A model generated the notes under the pieces. That model saw nothing but the letters and a program-made list of their open reading frames with translations, was not told where the DNA came from and searched no databases. A program made the position numbers and the translations under genes. From JBPRGH01 sp051418055 (GTDB lineage: Bacteria; Bacteroidota; Bacteroidia; Cytophagales; Cyclobacteriaceae): a stretch of 64,000 nt of DNA. The DNA lies in contig JBPRGH010000052.1 of the NCBI GenBank assembly GCA_051418055.1, positions 1 through 64,000 on the forward strand, given 5' to 3'. Of this stretch, positions 1 through 9,034 are shown piece after piece. Each line of letters opens with the position of its first letter. Positions within the stretch are counted from its first letter, which is position 1.

Positions 1-145
1 AATTAATATCCAGAGCGTTTGCGGTTATAAAAAGAGGTACACCTTATGTGGAAACTTACGGTTATGCAGCATAAAAAGCAAAGCTATAAATTGTAATATT
101 TTTATACAGCTTTACTTGCATAAGTCTTAGAATACAGACCGGTGG

Positions 146-847
146 CTACAAACTACCACAAACAGGCACCCCAGCAAAAGGAGAAGAGATCTCCTGATGT
201 TGATGCTCAGCCTCATGCTGGTGTGTGTGAAGAGCCCGGTAAAAGAACAAACAGGAGATCACCAACATACCGGCATAGGCCCATTTTTTAAAAAAAGGTT
301 TTCTTGCCCATCCTAAAGGGATAAACTGAGTGGCCATAAGTGCAGGTAATGTTCCCAGGCCGAACATCAGCATGTAGATTACCGAAGAGGATATTGCGGG
401 TTGTGCCAGTGCTCCTGCCAGTGCTACATATACCATTCCGCAGGGGAGGAGGCCATTAGCCATACCGGAAATGAATTTCCCCTTCTTAGACCGGAAATTC
501 CTTTTGTTCAGCACATTTTTTCGTATGAATTGCATAAACCGGCTCTTCTGATATTTTGCAGTTAGCTTGTTAAGCCAGCTTTGACGGAAGATAAGGATAA
601 TAACCACTGCCCCAAGCAGAAAAGAAAAATACTGCTGGAGCTTCAGCATATAAGTAGCCATACCCAGCAGTCCCATTAATACTCCCAGTCCGGCATAAAT
701 TAAAATTCTACCAGAATGATAAATAGCTGCACCATACCAGGGGCCTCTGCCGCCACCATGATTGACCGCCATAGCCAAAGGGCCACACATGCCAATGCAG
801 TGCCAGCTGCTCAAAAAGCCAAGTATAAGTGCAGAGGCTAATATCAT
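146..847 (-). CDS. TauE/SafE (DsbD_2-like) membrane protein of the cbb3 cluster
   Basis: Polytopic membrane protein of 233 residues. The first helix carries the HCxGMCGP motif (Cys17 and Cys21), and a later helix has an LPCG motif near residue 135; both mark the cytochrome-biogenesis/TauE-SafE-like family found beside cbb3 oxidase genes. The C-terminal tail is His-rich (residues about 208-222). It is the last gene of the minus-strand cco operon and overlaps the FixH gene by 4 bp (ATGA). From context I infer a role in copper or thiol handling during oxidase assembly rather than sulfite export. Family call is solid; substrate is unknown. Confidence 0.85.
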   Translation of the reverse strand: MILASALILGFLSSWHCIGMCGPLAMAVNHGGGRGPWYGAAIYHSGRILIYAGLGVLMGLLGMATYMLKLQQYFSFLLGAVVIILIFRQSWLNKLTAKYQKSRFMQFIRKNVLNKRNFRSKKGKFISGMANGLLPCGMVYVALAGALAQPAISSSVIYMLMFGLGTLPALMATQFIPLGWARKPFFKKWAYAGMLVISCLFFYRALHTHQHEAEHQHQEISSPFAGVPVCGSL

Positions 848-1275
848 TTTACAAAAATTAATTCTTCCTGATAGAATTTTTTACCCGAAGCTCCCCATGA
901 GATCTTTACCCTGTATCTCCCGGGGATAAGATCAGCCTTACTGACAGTGTAAGTCCCTTTTGAACCCTTAAGATCATAATTTCTATCAAAGGCTTTATTA
1001 TCAGGCCTGTAAAAATGAAGATCGCCAGTCTTTATTTCTTTATGAGGGAAAGTCAAAGTATAACTGTCGCTGGAAGCTATAATTATCACCTTATTATCCA
1101 GTCCATTAACATTATCCATCTGTGAAAGGCGCTGTTCATATTTCAACTCTTCACCATAATAATCTTCTGTTACCAGATCAATATTTTCCCGAAAGCTCAT
1201 CACCACCAGGTATATTATAAAAATTGCAAATCCTACGAATGATAATATGATCTTTGTTCCCCAATTCCATTTCAT
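844..1275 (-). CDS. ccoH: FixH/CcoH family cbb3 oxidase accessory protein
   Basis: A 143-residue protein with one N-terminal membrane helix (about residues 9-30) and a small extracytoplasmic beta-rich domain, as in FixH/CcoH. The sequence YYGEELKYEQRL just after the helix is typical of Bacteroidota FixH. CcoH proteins interact with and stabilise the cbb3 oxidase during assembly. It lies 7 bp after ccoG and overlaps the TauE/SafE-like gene, so translational coupling is likely. Confidence 0.85.
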   Translation of the reverse strand: MKWNWGTKIILSFVGFAIFIIYLVVMSFRENIDLVTEDYYGEELKYEQRLSQMDNVNGLDNKVIIIASSDSYTLTFPHKEIKTGDLHFYRPDNKAFDRNYDLKGSKGTYTVSKADLIPGRYRVKISWGASGKKFYQEELIFVK

Positions 1276-1282
1276 AATTTTC

Positions 1283-2716
1283 CTATTTTGCCGGTCCTAA
1301 AAATGTTGTTTTTACCTCTTCTAATTTTTCTCCTTCAGAAAAAACACCAATATCAATTTTACTGCTCATCTCTTCGAGATTTTGCGGGTCCATTACCACA
1401 AATAAAGCTCCCTGAGCTGAAGAATTGGCCTCTACTGAAATGCCTTTACCTACCATTTCTATAGATCCTTCCTGATCCAACAGCCTGAAATCTAGTGGCA
1501 GGTTTTCGTTTGTTTTATTGATAACCTTTACCTGATAAAGATTCGTTATTGTTCCATCTTCCCTTGTTTGATACATCATGCCAGGAGTTCTTAAGATCGT
1601 GCTCTCCACATCATTTCGTATGAGTAAAAGAGTGGACAGAATACCAATTAGAACTACCAGAACAGCTGTATAAGCTTTCATTCGGGCAGTGAAGCTGAAA
1701 GGCTGCTTTTCCGCAATTTGTTGCTCAGATGCATATCTTATCAGCCCGCGTGGCCTGTCGATCTTATCCATTATATGGTCGCAGGCATCCATACAGGCAG
1801 TACAATTAATACATTCCAGCTGAGTGCCATTGCGGATATCAATCCCTGTAGGGCACACCAGCACACATTGTTTACATTCTATGCAATCTCCCTTTGGGCT
1901 TTCTCCACGATCTTCACCTTTTCTGAATTTTGCCCTTGGTTCACCACGTGCATAGTCATAAGCGACCACAACAGATTGCCTGTCCAAAAGTACACCCTGG
2001 AGGCGTCCATAGGGGCATACTGTTGTGCACACCTGTTCCCTGAAGTGGCTAAATACCCAGTAAAATGCAATTGTAAAAAATACCATTGCAGTAAAACCAC
2101 CTAAATTTTCTGAAGGCGGTGACTGAATAATATTCCAAACTTCATCCACTCCTATAATATAGGCCATGAACGTGTGCATGATTAAAACCGCTATCAGCAG
2201 AAAGATCAGATGTTTTGATCCTTTCTTTAATATTTTTTCTCTTTTCCAGGTTTGATTATTAAGCTTCTTCTGCGCCATGTAATCACCCTCAATCCAGTAT
2301 TCTATTTTTCGGAATACAAACTCCATAAAAATAGTTTGCGGACATACCCAGCCGCAGAATAACCGGCCAAATACGACAGTAAAGAGGATTATAAAAACAA
2401 CTAATGTGATGGTGGCAAGGCCAAATAAGTAAAAATCCTGTGGCCAGAAAACCTGTCCGAATATTACAAATTTTCTTTCAAGGATATTAAATAGCAGGAG
2501 TGGCTGACCATCTATTTTAATAAAAGGAGCGGCAAATAAGAATAGAAGCAATCCGGCAGCTACCCATGCACGGGCTGTATGATAGCGGCCACTTGGCTTT
2601 TTAGGATAAACCCATATCCTCTTCCCCTCTTTATCTACAGTTGCTATCTTATCACGAAAGCTTTCTTCCGAATGCTTTTCCTGATAGATGTCTGAGATAT
2701 CCTTTGATTGATTCAT
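1283..2716 (-). CDS. ccoG: CcoG (FixG/RdxA) cbb3 oxidase accessory ferredoxin
   Basis: A 477-residue membrane iron-sulfur protein. It has four to five helices (e.g. residues 47-67, 93-117, 170-192, 345-363), CxxxCP motifs between helices (GWVCPQT, TTVCPYGR), and a bacterial ferredoxin pair around residues 277-316 (CIECKQCVLVCP and CINCTACMDAC) that should bind two 4Fe-4S clusters. A C-terminal FixG-type Ig-like domain follows the last helix. In this family CcoG reduces Cu(II) for delivery to the CuB site of CcoN. A hairpin separates it from ccoP upstream, so it may be expressed less than the structural genes. Confidence 0.95.
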   Translation of the reverse strand: MNQSKDISDIYQEKHSEESFRDKIATVDKEGKRIWVYPKKPSGRYHTARAWVAAGLLLFLFAAPFIKIDGQPLLLFNILERKFVIFGQVFWPQDFYLFGLATITLVVFIILFTVVFGRLFCGWVCPQTIFMEFVFRKIEYWIEGDYMAQKKLNNQTWKREKILKKGSKHLIFLLIAVLIMHTFMAYIIGVDEVWNIIQSPPSENLGGFTAMVFFTIAFYWVFSHFREQVCTTVCPYGRLQGVLLDRQSVVVAYDYARGEPRAKFRKGEDRGESPKGDCIECKQCVLVCPTGIDIRNGTQLECINCTACMDACDHIMDKIDRPRGLIRYASEQQIAEKQPFSFTARMKAYTAVLVVLIGILSTLLLIRNDVESTILRTPGMMYQTREDGTITNLYQVKVINKTNENLPLDFRLLDQEGSIEMVGKGISVEANSSAQGALFVVMDPQNLEEMSSKIDIGVFSEGEKLEEVKTTFLGPAK

Positions 2717-2749
2717 ACTTTCCTTTCTTCATTTGCTCAAAAGCAATAA

Positions 2750-2789
2750 AACCCGGTCAGCTAACTTTATCATGCAGGCCGACCGGGTT
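2750..2789 (-). terminator. hairpin between ccoP and ccoG
   Basis: The nine-base arms AACCCGGTC (2750-2758) and GACCGGGTT (2781-2789) are perfect complements around a 22-base loop. No long U-run follows on the minus strand, so this is better read as an mRNA-stabilising or attenuating hairpin between the structural genes and the accessory genes than as a full terminator. Confidence 0.55.
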
Positions 2790-2795
2790 ATAACC

Positions 2796-3728
2796 TTAAA
2801 TGGCGTCTTCTACTATTTCTTCCCTGGCTTCCTGATTGTCAGGGGTTTCTCTTTCATAAAGCTCACCCTCAGGTGCTTTATTATTAGTAGGTGTGGTTCC
2901 CTCTAAAGTTATTAGGTAGCTCGACAGCTGTTGCATTTGCTTAGGGGTAAGCTGAGATTCCCATGGGATCATACCTTTGGAAGGAACTCCATATTTAATG
3001 GTGGCAAAAATATCTTTTACACTACCGCCATGGATCCAGTACTTATCCGTAAGGTTAGGCCCTATAGTACCACCACCATCCGGACCGTGACAAGGGGCAC
3101 AGTTTATGCCATATAACTCTTTTCCTGTGATCAGATCATTTTCCTCAGTAAGCATGGTTACTGTTGTTTCATCCACTTCTTCACCATGTAATGCCAGGTA
3201 AGCTTCTACCTCTGCACGTGCTTCGGCCATTTCAGTTTCATACTCTTCCTCCTGCAGTTCTCCTGTTTTAAAAACATGATAATGAAGGATATATCCAACT
3301 GAGAAGATGATAGTGGCGTAGAACATATACACCCACCATGGTGGAAGTTTATTATCAAGCTCATAAATACCGTCGTATTCATGATCAGTTAAAATCGAAC
3401 GTTCCTGATTTACAGGGACTGCATCATTCATCTTATTGAGCAATCGGCGCCAGAAGCCAACTTTTTTTGCTTTTTCTTCTGTCACTTCTTCCTCAGTTCC
3501 TTTTTCTTCTGTCGCTAATGCTTTTACATTCAGTACGGAGGTTAGGGCATATAAGGAAACAAGCAGGGCCAGTAAAGCCACCAGGCAAACCAAGATGGCA
3601 AAGCCTAATACCAGTTCCGTCTGATATTGCTGATAAAAGCTGATTTCTTCCCCGGCATTTTGTGCATTTGCAACGCCTGGCAAAACCATCAGAAATGCTA
3701 AAAATTTATATTTATTCATTTTTTTCAT
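2796..3728 (-). CDS. ccoP: cbb3 oxidase subunit CcoP, single-heme form
   Basis: A 310-residue membrane-anchored cytochrome c. An N-terminal signal-like segment is followed by a helix (about 39-62), a charged Glu/Lys stretch, the CcoP N-terminal domain (DGIYELDNKLPPWW then a helix at about 131-153), and a cytochrome c domain with one CAPCH heme site near residue 209 and the axial Met in GMIPW. Proteobacterial CcoP usually has two heme sites; only one is visible here, as is common in Bacteroidota. It passes electrons to CcoNO. It overlaps ccoQ by 4 bp. Confidence 0.95.
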   Translation of the reverse strand: MKKMNKYKFLAFLMVLPGVANAQNAGEEISFYQQYQTELVLGFAILVCLVALLALLVSLYALTSVLNVKALATEEKGTEEEVTEEKAKKVGFWRRLLNKMNDAVPVNQERSILTDHEYDGIYELDNKLPPWWVYMFYATIIFSVGYILHYHVFKTGELQEEEYETEMAEARAEVEAYLALHGEEVDETTVTMLTEENDLITGKELYGINCAPCHGPDGGGTIGPNLTDKYWIHGGSVKDIFATIKYGVPSKGMIPWESQLTPKQMQQLSSYLITLEGTTPTNNKAPEGELYERETPDNQEAREEIVEDAI

Positions 3729-3910
3729 GGCTGCTCCGAATTTTCATTTTTCAAAGGGATTTCTGAAATCCTTTTTACCTCACCTTTATCCATCCGTATG
3801 ATCCAGATGGTCATGAGGACAAAAAAGAGGAAAAAGATAACAAAGGATATTAGCGGGAATATTTCTATTCCCACTATTGTATCCACATGATGTTTTATAA
3901 ATTTCAACAT
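3725..3910 (-). CDS. ccoQ: CcoQ-like small cbb3 oxidase subunit
   Basis: A 61-residue protein with one membrane helix (about residues 19-40) and a charged C-terminus, sitting between ccoNO and ccoP. Length, topology and position match CcoQ/FixQ, a small subunit that stabilises the oxidase. Sequence identity in this family is weak, so the call rests mainly on context; the 4-bp overlap with ccoP supports co-translation. Confidence 0.8.
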   Translation of the reverse strand: MLKFIKHHVDTIVGIEIFPLISFVIFFLFFVLMTIWIIRMDKGEVKRISEIPLKNENSEQP

Positions 3911-3912
3911 GA

Positions 3913-6111
3913 TTAATTTTCTTTAGATTTTTGCGATATTTCATTCTCCATCTGCTGGATATCAGTACCTAATCTTTGCAGATAAGCAATAAGGGCTATG
4001 ATCTCTTTATCACTCTTTACATCAATCCCTTCTTTTGCCAGAGTTGCAGCAATTTCTTCTGCCTGCTTTTCAGCATCAGCTAAAGCCTGCTCTTCATAAC
4101 CTTCTTCATAAGGGACACCCAGGGTCCGCATGGCGGAGATCTTGTCTGCTATATATTCTTTATCCCAGTCCTGCTCAAACATCCATGGGTATGGAGGCAT
4201 AATAGAGCCTGGAGACATGCTTTCAGGATCCAGCATGTGGTTGTAATGCCAGCTGTGAGAATACTTACCTCCAACTCTTAAAAGATCCGGACCCGTTCGC
4301 TTCGATCCCCATAAGAAAGGATGGTCGTAAACAAACTCTCCGGCTTTTGCATATTCCCCATAACGTTCTGTCTCTGAACGGAATGGCCTTACCATCTGTG
4401 AGTGACATACGTTACAGCCTTCCCTGATATAAAGATCACGTCCCTCAAGTTCTAGTGGGGTATAAGGTTTAACACTTGCTATTGTAGGTACATTTGAATC
4501 AATAAGGAATGTTGGTACAAATTCCACTATACCACCTATAGCTACGGCGATAAAGCTCCATACTAATAATCTCGTTGGCTTCCACTCAAAAAACCTGCGG
4601 TGCCAGTGCTCGTGTTTAGCAGGAGTATATTCTTTAACCAATGGTGCAGCCTCGGCTTTTACATCTTTTACGAATGATCCACTATAAGCTGTTTTCACAA
4701 GATTATAGATCATTATAAAGACCCCTGTAAGAAATAGGAATCCGCCGAAGGCACGGAGCATGTACATTGTTTTAATTTGAGTTACTGTTTCCAGGAAGTT
4801 AGGGTAAGCCAGCATACCTGCTTCAGTAAACTCTTTCCACATTAAGCTTTGAGTAAATCCAGCCCAATACATCGGAAGGGCATAGAATAATATGCCTAAT
4901 GTGCCGATCCAGAAGTGCCAGTTAGCAAGCTTCAGGCTATAAAGCTTGGTCTTATACATAACGGGGATCAGGTAGTACAGCATGGCAAAGGTTAAAAAAC
5001 CATTCCATCCTAATCCACCAACGTGTACGTGAGCGATAATCCAATCTGTGAAATGTGCAATGGCATTAACATTTTTTAGCGATAGCATAGGGCCTTCAAA
5101 TGTTGCCATACCATAAGCCGTCAATGCAACAACCATAAATTTTAATGTTGGATCTTCCCGGACTTTATCCCATGCACCACGAAGCGTTAGTAATCCATTA
5201 AGCATACCTCCCCATGATGGTGCTATAAGCATTACGGAAAATACAACACCAAGTGATTGTGCCCAGTTTGGCAATGAATTATACAGCAGGTGGTGAGGTC
5301 CTGCCCAGATATAAATAAAGATCAGTGCCCAAAAGTGTATAATAGAAAGTCGGTAAGAGTAAACCGGCCGGTTAGCTGCCTTTGGTACAAAGTAGTACAT
5401 CAGTCCCAAATAAGGAGTAGTCAGGAAGAAAGCAACAGCGTTATGTCCATACCACCATTGAACTAACGCATCCTGAACCCCTGCAAACCAGCTGTAGCTT
5501 TTCATGAAATGCACAGGGATCTCAAATGAGTTTACCACATGCAGCATGGCTACCGTAATAAAAGTAGCAATATAGAACCAGATGGCAACGTATAAATGAC
5601 GTTCTCTTCTCTTAAGGATAGTCAAAAACATGTTGACACCAAAAATTATCCAGATCACAGCAATGGCAATGTCTATAGGCCACTCCAGCTCTGCATATTC
5701 CTTACTTGTGGTATATCCTAGCGGAAGGGTAATAGCCGCAGCCAGAATAATGGATTGCCAGCCCCAAAAATGTATCTTGCTAAGCATATCACTGTACATG
5801 CGGGTCTTACAAAGCCTTTGTAAGGAGTAATAGACACCTGCAAAAATACCGTTACCCACAAAAGCAAAAATCACGGCATTGGTGTGCAAAGGCCGTATCC
5901 TTCCAAATGTTGTAAATGAAGTGCTAAAATTAGCTTCCGGTAAAAATAATTGTATGGCAGCAAGTAAGCCTACCGTCATACCTATCACCCCAAACACTGT
6001 GGTGGCGATAAGAAACATCTTTACGATCTGGTTATCGTAATAGAATGTCTCCAGGTCAGTTTTTATCGGCCTGACCGGTTTCTCTTTCTCGATTAGAGGT
6101 TCTTTCGACAT
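3913..6111 (-). CDS. ccoN: fused CcoN-CcoO catalytic and cytochrome c subunits of cbb3 oxidase
   Basis: A 732-residue fusion. Residues about 1-490 are CcoN, a 12-helix heme-copper oxidase subunit with heme and CuB ligands visible in RPLHTNAVIF, WWYGHNAV, AGPHHLLYN and IAHVHVGGLG. Residues about 530-732 are CcoO, with a membrane anchor near 515-535 and a single heme site CNVCHSQMVRPF near 563-574. The enzyme is a high-affinity terminal oxidase that reduces O2 at low oxygen. Fusion of the two subunits is characteristic of Bacteroidota. The start overlaps ccoS by 56 bp; ATG at 6111 gives a normal N-terminus. Confidence 0.97.
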   Translation of the reverse strand: MSKEPLIEKEKPVRPIKTDLETFYYDNQIVKMFLIATTVFGVIGMTVGLLAAIQLFLPEANFSTSFTTFGRIRPLHTNAVIFAFVGNGIFAGVYYSLQRLCKTRMYSDMLSKIHFWGWQSIILAAAITLPLGYTTSKEYAELEWPIDIAIAVIWIIFGVNMFLTILKRRERHLYVAIWFYIATFITVAMLHVVNSFEIPVHFMKSYSWFAGVQDALVQWWYGHNAVAFFLTTPYLGLMYYFVPKAANRPVYSYRLSIIHFWALIFIYIWAGPHHLLYNSLPNWAQSLGVVFSVMLIAPSWGGMLNGLLTLRGAWDKVREDPTLKFMVVALTAYGMATFEGPMLSLKNVNAIAHFTDWIIAHVHVGGLGWNGFLTFAMLYYLIPVMYKTKLYSLKLANWHFWIGTLGILFYALPMYWAGFTQSLMWKEFTEAGMLAYPNFLETVTQIKTMYMLRAFGGFLFLTGVFIMIYNLVKTAYSGSFVKDVKAEAAPLVKEYTPAKHEHWHRRFFEWKPTRLLVWSFIAVAIGGIVEFVPTFLIDSNVPTIASVKPYTPLELEGRDLYIREGCNVCHSQMVRPFRSETERYGEYAKAGEFVYDHPFLWGSKRTGPDLLRVGGKYSHSWHYNHMLDPESMSPGSIMPPYPWMFEQDWDKEYIADKISAMRTLGVPYEEGYEEQALADAEKQAEEIAATLAKEGIDVKSDKEIIALIAYLQRLGTDIQQMENEISQKSKEN

Positions 6112-6268
6112 TTTTGTTTACAGATTTAAGTTCATCATCCATTAGTATCCGCACAGAAGGCGTATAATCATCATCATACTGACCGGATCTATAGGCCCAG
6201 ATATAGGCACCAAGAAATCCCGAGGCAACCAAAAAGCTTAATCCGATGAGTATGAAGATAACTTCCAT
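6056..6268 (-). CDS. ccoS: CcoS cbb3 oxidase assembly protein
   Basis: A 70-residue single-helix protein beginning MEVIFILIGLS, with the tract FLGAYIWAYRSGQYDD that identifies CcoS. CcoS is needed for cofactor insertion (heme b and copper) into cbb3 oxidase. Its 3' end overlaps the start of ccoNO by 56 bp in another frame, a tight coupling. Confidence 0.92.
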   Translation of the reverse strand: MEVIFILIGLSFLVASGFLGAYIWAYRSGQYDDDYTPSVRILMDDELKSVNKNVERTSNRERETGQADKN

Positions 6269-6308
6269 AATATTTAAATAATGGGTACAATATTGGCTCT
6301 ATCTCTAC

Positions 6309-8750
6309 TTAAATAGTATGACCTGTAGCAGAGGCCTTCATGACTTTTATCATTTCTTGACTGCTTTTTGAAAAAGATTTTTTAAAGCTTTGCATTACAC
6401 TTAATGAGACAAACAGAACTACCGTAACAGAGCTGACCGGCATTAAAATAGCTGAAAGCAAAGGGGTTAGATGGCCTGTAACGGCAAAAGATAAGCCCAC
6501 AATATTGTAGAGGAATGAGATGCCGAAAGCGATATAAACGATCATCAATGTCCGACGGGTGAATAAAAGGTAGCGATCAAGGTCAGGTAATTCCTTCGAA
6601 TCATAAATAACATCACATGCAGGTGTAAACTGATGGGTATTATCTGTAACGGCGATACCAACATTTGCCTCCTGAAGCGCTCCGGCATCATTAAGGCCAT
6701 CGCCTATCATGGCTACATCTTCATTTTTATTGAGCTTAGTTAGGTAACCCTTCTTATCCAGAGGGTTTTGATTAAAATGAAGGCTATCAAAATATGGTGA
6801 GAGGAATGCTTTTTCTCCATCGTTGTCACCGGAAAGAAGATGCAGCTCAAACCTATTCTTCAGGTTTTCCAGCAGGTTAAAGATCCCGCTTCTGTAGTGT
6901 TGCCTGAAAGAGTAGTATCCTTTTCTTTTTCCTTCAATTGAAATATATACTCTTGTCTCATTGATCTGATTTTGGTCTGTCTGAACACCAGCTAATGACG
7001 CAGACCCAATGATTAGTTCTTTACCATTAACATAAGCTTTTATACCCTTACCGGATAATTCTTCAAAACCTGAAAGCTGAGATACGCTTAAACTCTGAGG
7101 AAGCGACTGAAAGATAAGCCTACTCAACGGGTGCATGGAATTATGTACTACTGATTTTATATCCGCCAGGTCATCGGAATGCAGGTCATCGCCTATAAAA
7201 TGAATATTGGCATTAAATGTATTTGTCAGGGTGCCGGTTTTATCCCAGATGATATGCTTTAACCGCGCCATCTTCTCGACTACACTGGCATCTTTCAGAT
7301 ATAAACCTTTCCTGCCTAAGATCCTCATTGCATGGCCGTATGCAAAAGGAGAGGCAAGGGCAAGGGCACACGGACAGGCGACAATGAGCACAGAGCTAAA
7401 GCTGTTCCACAGCTTATCTATATCAACAAAATACCAGTACGCTGCAGTGGTGAATGCAATCGCTAAAATAATGATTGTAAAATGCTTACTGATCTTGTTG
7501 ATGATCAGGGCCAGGGTAGGGTCATCTTTATTTTCTTCTTCTTTTTGCTGCCACAGCTGCGTTAAATAGCTGTTATTTACAGAGCGTAAAGCCTCTACTA
7601 TTATTGGTGGCCCAATATGTTTTCCTCCCGCATAGATATCCTTGCCTGCTTTAATAGTTTCTGGTAATGACTCACCGGTAACGAAACTATAATCAATAGA
7701 ACCCGTGCCTTTAATTAACCTACAATCAACAGGTACAAGTTCGTTGTTCCGAATTAGGAGCTGGTCACCAGACTGAACTGATGAAAGAGGTATGGACATC
7801 TCTTGTTCGTTATTGATTTTTATGACAGAAATAGGGAAAAAGCTTTTATAGTCCCTGTCAAATGCCAATGCCTGATAGGTTTTATTCTGATACCAGCGGC
7901 CTATTAAGAGAAAAAAGATCAGTCCTGTCAGGGAATCTGCATATCCTGCACCCGCACCTGTAATAATTTCAAAAGTCGTCCTTAGAAATAAGAGCGAAAT
8001 ACCAAGGGCAATAGGAACATCAAGATTTACCTGTTTCTTTTTTAATCCTTTTATAGCAGAGGTAAAATATCCTGTGCCGGAGTAAAATACCACCGGCAAA
8101 ATTAGTATGAGGTTTACTACACCAAATAAAACTTTATACTTCTCCTCCAAATGAAGATCAGTATCAAGATATTCAGGTAGGCTGATCAGCATACTGTTGC
8201 CAAAGCAAAAACCGGCAACGGCTATTTTAACACCAAGATTTTTGTAATAGTCGGTTTTCTTCTTTTTTCCTTCAAGGGCTGAAAAATTAAAATCCGGTTT
8301 GTAGCCAAGATCATGGAGGAATTCTGCTATTTCTTTTAAAGTAATATCCTGATATCGGAAAAGTATGGTAAGCTCCTTCTTGTTAAAGTTTACCATTGAG
8401 CGTGTTACTCCCGGTAAGAACTTCGGAAGGTTTTCAAGTATTAAAATACATGCGCTACAGTGGATTGACGGGAGGTTTACCGTAAATTTTTTATAGGTTT
8501 CGTTAGAAAAATGAATTAGCTTCTGTACTACTTCTTCATTATCGAGGTAGTCGTATTCATAGGCTTTCCTGTTCTTCGGTTTTATCTGAAAATTTTCAGT
8601 ATAAACCTCCTGCAGATCATTATCATCCAGTATTTCATTTACAATATTACATCCCTCACAGCAAAAGGATTTGCCATCTCTTTCAATAAGATTATCTACA
8701 CAGTCATCACCACAGTGGTGACATTTCACCTTCGTCTCTATTATTTTCAT
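6309..8750 (-). CDS. ccoI: CcoI/FixI-type copper-translocating P-type ATPase
   Basis: An 813-residue P1B ATPase. A Cys-rich N-terminal module (CHHCGDDC and CCEGCN, residues 9-36) precedes an HMA-type domain with CSAC near residue 97. Then follow the TGES actuator motif, the CPC ion-binding motif in helix 6 (ACPCALALASPF), the phosphorylation site DKTGT, and the hinge motif GDGLNDAGA. CcoI-type pumps export copper needed for cbb3 maturation. It is the first gene of the minus-strand cco operon, 40 bp before ccoS. Confidence 0.95.
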   Translation of the reverse strand: MKIIETKVKCHHCGDDCVDNLIERDGKSFCCEGCNIVNEILDDNDLQEVYTENFQIKPKNRKAYEYDYLDNEEVVQKLIHFSNETYKKFTVNLPSIHCSACILILENLPKFLPGVTRSMVNFNKKELTILFRYQDITLKEIAEFLHDLGYKPDFNFSALEGKKKKTDYYKNLGVKIAVAGFCFGNSMLISLPEYLDTDLHLEEKYKVLFGVVNLILILPVVFYSGTGYFTSAIKGLKKKQVNLDVPIALGISLLFLRTTFEIITGAGAGYADSLTGLIFFLLIGRWYQNKTYQALAFDRDYKSFFPISVIKINNEQEMSIPLSSVQSGDQLLIRNNELVPVDCRLIKGTGSIDYSFVTGESLPETIKAGKDIYAGGKHIGPPIIVEALRSVNNSYLTQLWQQKEEENKDDPTLALIINKISKHFTIIILAIAFTTAAYWYFVDIDKLWNSFSSVLIVACPCALALASPFAYGHAMRILGRKGLYLKDASVVEKMARLKHIIWDKTGTLTNTFNANIHFIGDDLHSDDLADIKSVVHNSMHPLSRLIFQSLPQSLSVSQLSGFEELSGKGIKAYVNGKELIIGSASLAGVQTDQNQINETRVYISIEGKRKGYYSFRQHYRSGIFNLLENLKNRFELHLLSGDNDGEKAFLSPYFDSLHFNQNPLDKKGYLTKLNKNEDVAMIGDGLNDAGALQEANVGIAVTDNTHQFTPACDVIYDSKELPDLDRYLLFTRRTLMIVYIAFGISFLYNIVGLSFAVTGHLTPLLSAILMPVSSVTVVLFVSLSVMQSFKKSFSKSSQEMIKVMKASATGHTI

Positions 8751-8782
8751 AGCCAGATTTTCAGCAGTGTAAAGCTGAGAAA

Positions 8783-8830
8783 ATCAGGAGCTACTTAAAA
8801 TGACAATAATCAGGGAAAATAATGACTTTA
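8783..8830. repeat. left copy of direct repeat flanking the RAYT locus
   Basis: A 21-bp stretch at 8783-8803 (starts ATCAGGAGC, ends AAAATGA) recurs exactly at 9690-9710. Similarity continues for about 25 more bases, both copies ending in ATAATGACTTT. The two copies bracket the palindromes and the RAYT gene. Confidence 0.8.
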
Positions 8831-8840
8831 ATTACGGTTA

Positions 8841-9016
8841 CTCCGAGTCTCCGAGCCCTCTTCGAGGGAAGGGAACCCAAGGCCATTACTCTCCGAGTCC
8901 TCTTCGAGTGAAGGGAACCCGGAGCCAGCACTCTCCGAGTCTCCGAGTCCTCTTCGAGTGACTCGGAGAGAGAAGTCCTCTCCGTCTCCTCTGAGTCACT
9001 CGAAGAGGACTCAGAG
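8841..9016. repeat. cluster of REP-like palindromes downstream of the RAYT gene
   Basis: Several copies of a motif CTCCGAGTC-N10-GACTCGGAG. A perfect hairpin lies at 8941-8968 (9-bp arms, loop CTCTTCGAGT). A second at 8989-9016 has arms CTCTGAGTC/GACTCAGAG and the reverse-complement loop, so the pair face each other like a BIME. Degenerate copies start at 8841 and 8891. The same palindrome occurs upstream of the RAYT gene. Confidence 0.85.
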
Positions 9017-9034
9017 CAGGATGGTACAAAGAGT

